From Patagioenas fasciata (Eukaryota > Chordata > Aves > Columbiformes > Columbidae): a stretch of 64,000 bases of DNA. The notes below the pieces were generated by a model, which saw nothing but the letters and a program-made list of their open reading frames with translations, did not search any database and was not told where the DNA came from. The stretch spans positions 117,090,501 to 117,154,500 of the forward strand of contig NC_092520.1 of the NCBI RefSeq assembly GCF_037038585.1. Reading direction: 5' to 3'. The translations under genes were made by a program, and so were the position numbers. Shown in pieces: positions 60,301-64,000 of this stretch; position 1 is the first letter of the stretch, and the number at the start of each line of letters is the position of its first letter.

Positions 60301-63300
60301 CAGAATACTGCACCAGCAAGGTTATTCCACAGCACTTGTAGGTATGAGACACAGCAACTTGTCACCTTTTAATTGCTTGTTATTCAAATGAGGCAGCTTC
60401 TGTAAAATGTTTTCTTTGCCGAAATGTCTAGGATTAGTTAAAGTAGAGTTTCTTATATGCATAGCCTTCAAAATCAGCAGGGTTTTTAGAATGCCATCCA
60501 CAAGCTCCAGTGTCACCACAGCGTATTTGATAAATCTGAAATGAGGATGTATGGAATGCATAGATGTACACTGCAAACAGAAGTGAATGCAATGGAAAGA
60601 ATCTTGTTTGCCCAGTACAGATTGCTTTAGGAAGAACCAACAGAGACATTCACTCATCTATTAGAGCAGAAAAATGCTGTCTACCAGTTGGTGCCCAGAC
60701 ACCACAGTGATCTTGGTTATATCTGCTGGCTAGATTTTCTGTTATTTATGCATGCTGATTATTATCACAGTTAATACTCCAGAAGTGCCTTATTTTCTGC
60801 AAGAAGAAACTCTATCAAAAAAAAGAAAACAAAAAAAACCAAAAAAAAACCAAAAAACCAAAAAACCAAAAACAAAAACAAAAACAAACAAAAAAAAAAA
60901 AACCAAAAAAAAAACCAAAAAAAAACCACCACCAAAACTGAAAGATTCCTACTGACTTTAGTGTGTTGTGAATCAGAATACCTGTCCAAAATAACAAAAA
61001 CCTCTAAAGTCTGTTCTGATTTTACCTGAACAGCAATTAAAGGCTTTCAAGCAGTTCTCATTTTTAAACTCTTTCATGTAGTCAAAGGTGTTACGTACTT
61101 AATTGTAATTACTCTGATTTTCACACCTCTGCTATGCTCTGGCACACTGAGGTGTCAGTTTCCAAACTGAAGTGAGTCTTCATGATGTGCTGACTGCACA
61201 CAAGCCTGTGCAAAGGGGTGAGCTCACTGCAGTCTGGTATAGCTTATATTGTAAACTACACTCAAAAACACAAGGACAGAGCTGGTAAGCAGTTCTGAGA
61301 AGTTGTTTAGCTAATTGCCCCTAAGCCCACAGTTATAGACTGTTTGTCCTTCAGTGTCAGGATATTTACACTGCTCTGCAATATGACTTAAGGTTTGTTA
61401 CCAGAGTGTGAGATATTCTGATATGGCCAATTGTGCTGGATAATTGGAATGGCCAATTTTTGCTATTCATGTTAGGAAGAATACAGACACACAGAGCCAA
61501 TATGTGCATCTTCTTCCTGAAATTTGTTCCTGGATTGTGAAGGTGAGATAGAAGTTGTGTGTCAATTAGTTCATATTTTTGCACTCAGCTCTTTGCTTTG
61601 GCACAAGGGTTTCTCCACACCAGACTACCCAGTAATGAATGACTACTTTATAGTGTAAAAAATAAGCACCAACTACTGTAACTCTCTTCATTCTTATTCA
61701 GAGAGGCACCTGAGCTGGATCATTGCCCTACATGGAATTTTAACAGATAGGTGAGGAAAACCCACTGTTCTAGGCAAATAAAGCACCAATGCATGATTGC
61801 TTCCTGAGTTTATGTCCCCATTCCACACCAGCTCTGTCCTTGGCTGCACCTTAACAGCCTAAGTGCAGCCAGCCTATTAAAAATGCAAGCAGACATGCCC
61901 AGGAGTAACAATGATGGATTTAAGATCTTTATTTTTTATTTTCAGGGAAGTGGCATATGGGTGTAAACTGCAGATCCCGCCACGATCACTGCCACCATCC
62001 TTTAAATCATGGCTTTGATTATTTTTACGGCATGCCTTTTTCACTTTTGAATGAGTGTCAAGGCTCAGATGAACCTCAACTGGCCAAGTCTTTGCAAGAT
62101 ACATACTGGCTTTACACACAGATGATCATCCTTGCTGTGCTTACTCTTTTGTTTGGAAAACTTACCAATTTATTCCCAGTAAAATGGAAAATAATAGTAT
62201 GTCTGGCCATCTGTGGTGTCCTGTATTTCCTCTCCTGGTTCTCCAGCTATGGTTTCACCAAGTACTGGAACTGTATCCTGATGAGAAACCATGATATCAC
62301 TGAACAACCAATGAATCTAGAAAAAACTACTTCTAATATGCTGAAGGAGGCAGTTTCATTCATTGAAAGGTAACCATCAAAAATTGCATCGTGTTTATAG
62401 CTCTTAAAAGTAATGTGATTGCTGTGTCATGAAGGTTAGGCAGCTGGCAAACTGAACTACCCATCCTGGTGCAGGCCACTAATTTGTTGTTTTCTGACAT
62501 CCCTCTACCTGTCAGCATCCAGCTACTGTCCTTCATCTTGATAGAGCTTGTCAGCTCCTTAGGAAAAGGAAGATGATTTTTGTGTGTGTGTTTATGATTT
62601 CTTCACTTAATACAATGGGGTCCCACCCAAGGACTGGGCCTTCTGCCAGTAGGAACAGAAAAATTATTGTAGCCTGATGAATGGACTGCTATACAAAGTG
62701 TCATATGAAGTTAATATTTTACAAACAGGAGAGTAATAGTGAGTATTCGTTTATTTTCCAGAGGTGTTCTTCTTTTTCAATACTATCAGAAACCTTGACT
62801 TGTATTGAACAAATGAATTAAGTGTTTAAAAGTATTCCTGTGTCAAGTCTGGGCACATCCTTGATTAAGATTGTACTATTTCTGTCAAGGCTTAGGGGTT
62901 GGTTGTTTGGTTTTTTTAAGGGAAGTTGAAAGTAATGTAAATCCATCTGTAAAACTTCCAGCATATATAATCTCCAGTTCTTAGGATATCCTGCTTGGTC
63001 TAATTTTAAAGGGATATGATTCCCCTGTATGTGCAGTGCATATCTGCTTCTTCCATGAGGATGTTTCAGATACTCAGTGACATCCATGTTTAAGCAAGTG
63101 AGTCCTATTCTCCTTGATTGTGAGAGTGTGTCAGTCTTTTGGCTATGAGCTTTCCAAGCTATTTATTTAATGTTCTACACATGTTTAATTTGGAACCAGA
63201 AGGAGAAAGGTTTTATTACTATTTTGGTGTTTTAATCCCATCTCCCAAAACCTCAAAAATGCAAAGATGTCAGAATATTTTTTGTTTGTTTGTTTGTTTT

Positions 63301-63542
63301 GACACAATAATATTTTTTACTGACATAGTCACTACAATACTGCTGTTATATTTTGGGTTGAGTGACATTTTTCCAAGAAATGACTATTGTTTTATTTTAT
63401 TTCAGAAACAAGCATAGGCCGTTCCTGCTCTTTTTTTCCCTTTTACATGTTCACACCCCTCTCATCACCACAGAGAAGTTTCAGGGAAGAAGCAGACATG
63501 GCCCATATGGAGATAATGTAGAGGAGATGGATTGGATGGTGG
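57260..63542 (+). CDS. ARSH: Copy D: ARSH-like sulfatase, exons 1-6, continues past the window
   Basis: The exons are 57260-57312 (start exon, less certain), 58203-58343, 59173-59294, 60219-60341, 61946-62369 and 63406-63542. All junctions are GT-AG in matching phase, and exons 3-6 have the same lengths as in copy A. Motifs present: VDDLGIGD with both metal-binding Asp, [16 protein letters not shown], and HVHTPL with the active-site His. The two membrane helices are in exon 5 (from [17 protein letters not shown] to [18 protein letters not shown]). No frameshift or stop is seen. Exons 7-10 should lie to the right of 64,000, so completeness cannot be judged. It should act like copy A in the ER/Golgi. 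[19 protein letters not shown] supports an ARSH-type identity. Confidence 0.9.
57991..58025 (+). repeat. TA/TG microsatellite in intron 1 of copy D
   Basis: Runs of ta, tg and ta (atatatttatatatatgtg then tgtgtgtatatatat), about 35 bases. Confidence 0.85.
58203..58343 (+). CDS. ARSH: Copy D exon 2 (VDD motif)
   Basis: The exon is 141 bases, nine shorter than in A and C, all lost from the signal-peptide part. It encodes [13 protein letters not shown] (a hydrophobic core), then [15 protein letters not shown]. The usual MADD is VDD here, but both aspartates are kept. Confidence 0.93.
59173..59294 (+). CDS. ARSH: Copy D exon 3 (CTPSR signature)
   Basis: The exon is 122 bases and encodes [19 protein letters not shown] and [18 protein letters not shown]. 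The formylglycine motif is intact. Donor gttggg is non-standard after GT, as in copy C. Confidence 0.94.
59869..59910 (+). repeat. Poly-T rich tract in intron 3 of copy D
   Basis: Two T runs interrupted by single C and G bases, about 42 bases, upstream of exon 4. Confidence 0.75.
60219..60341 (+). CDS. ARSH: Copy D exon 4
   Basis: The exon is 123 bases, encoding [18 protein letters not shown] and [16 protein letters not shown], with a sequon at NET. An extra Cys stands in GCSGG where copy A has GGSGG. Acceptor gtcttcag, donor gtatga. Confidence 0.93.
   Translation, partial: AWHPALDSGLSFGTGVLVGFHRMKLLLPEYCTSKVIPQHL
60812..60935 (+). repeat. A/C low-complexity tract in intron 4 of copy D
   Basis: About 120 bases built only of A runs broken by C or CC (aaaaacc, aaaac, aaac units). 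It lies between exons 4 and 5 and codes for nothing credible in any frame. Confidence 0.9.
61946..62369 (+). CDS. ARSH: Copy D exon 5: GKWH and membrane hairpin
   Basis: The exon is 424 bases, identical in length to copy A. It begins KWHMGVNC, keeps [18 protein letters not shown], two clear hydrophobic helices and [10 protein letters not shown]. All codons are open, in contrast to copy C. Confidence 0.95.
63406..63542 (+). CDS. ARSH: Copy D exon 6
   Basis: The exon is 137 bases, [19 protein letters not shown] to [13 protein letters not shown], with the active-site His kept. Donor gtaagt at 63,543. The remaining 458 bases of the window are intron without a recognisable exon 7. Confidence 0.95.
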
Positions 63543-64000
63543 GTAAGTGGTCTTCTTGAAGGAAATCCTTAATTTATTTGAATGTGGAAATGAAATTGAA
63601 GGGGCGGTCACAGAACTTCCTTTTTCGCAGATGACAAAAATCAGTGAACTTGCCTTGGATACACAGCTCCAGAGGTTGCTATTCCATTACCGCAGCTCAT
63701 TTTTTCGTTCTTAAGATGGAAGCCCAAATTTTTCTTGTTAGGTTTTGATTTTCATATTTTCTTTATTGACACACTTCTGTGCTGCAGTGTTAGATGCAGT
63801 CAATCAAATATATGCTTGATCATGTTGTTAATCAAAATGTATGATATTTCTCCAGTTCTATCTAGTCTCAGAAGATATAAGTGGTGCTGCTGCTGAATAG
63901 TACATTATATGGTGGCTCTTTTGTGTACTTGGTTATTTTTATTGAAGGATAATCCTTGGAGCAGAAACGAGATCCCCCTACTAGCCAAAAAGCCAATATG

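Noticed and set aside
60771-60989. Minus-strand frame rich in Phe, Trp and Leu, looking like a membrane protein
   Set aside because: It is the translation of an A/C low-complexity tract and has no coding meaning.
1-64000. CRISPR arrays, operons, rRNA or tRNA genes
   Set aside because: None seen; the intron-exon structure and CR1 elements show vertebrate nuclear DNA.

Overview
The window is vertebrate nuclear DNA, most likely from a bird. It is AT-rich, its genes are split into short exons with GT-AG introns, and it carries several CR1 retroposons of the avian or sauropsid type (35.8-36.1 kb, 43.15-43.4 kb, 56.2-56.6 kb, and an older one near 1.0-1.2 kb). No bacterial features are present. 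The species cannot be told from sequence alone.

The content is a head-to-tail cluster of arylsulfatase genes of the STS/ARSD/ARSL/ARSF/ARSH branch (membrane-associated, ER/Golgi type sulfatases), all on the + strand. The C-terminus and the membrane-hairpin region of the copies look most like ARSH. Copy A (15,328-27,354) is a complete ten-exon gene that I can assemble into a 590-residue protein with every expected active-site residue. Copy B is only a decayed exon 5 relic (32,006-32,423). Copy C (40,873-50,798) has all ten exons in order but is a pseudogene: it has frameshifts, two nonsense codons, a lost splice acceptor and a catalytic lysine changed to glutamine. Copy D (57,247 onward) is intact through exon 6 and runs off the right edge of the window.

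Layout: 1-15.3 kb has no gene I can support (one old CR1, one coding-like minus-strand stretch). 15.3-27.4 kb is copy A. 27.4-40.8 kb is intergenic, with the copy B relic, a local duplicated segment, a CpG-richer block at 34.8-35.1 kb and a CR1. 40.9-50.8 kb is pseudogene C with a CR1 in intron 3. 50.8-57.2 kb is intergenic with a CR1. 57.2-64 kb is the 5' part of copy D.

The exon lengths and splice phases are nearly identical across A, C and D, so the copies arose by tandem duplication. The most striking internal signal is a 233-bp block in exon 10 where A and C are about 96% identical with no indels. The rest of the same exon is about 78% identical and exon 9 about 76%. This points to recent gene conversion between a working gene and its pseudogene. 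Percentages were counted by eye.
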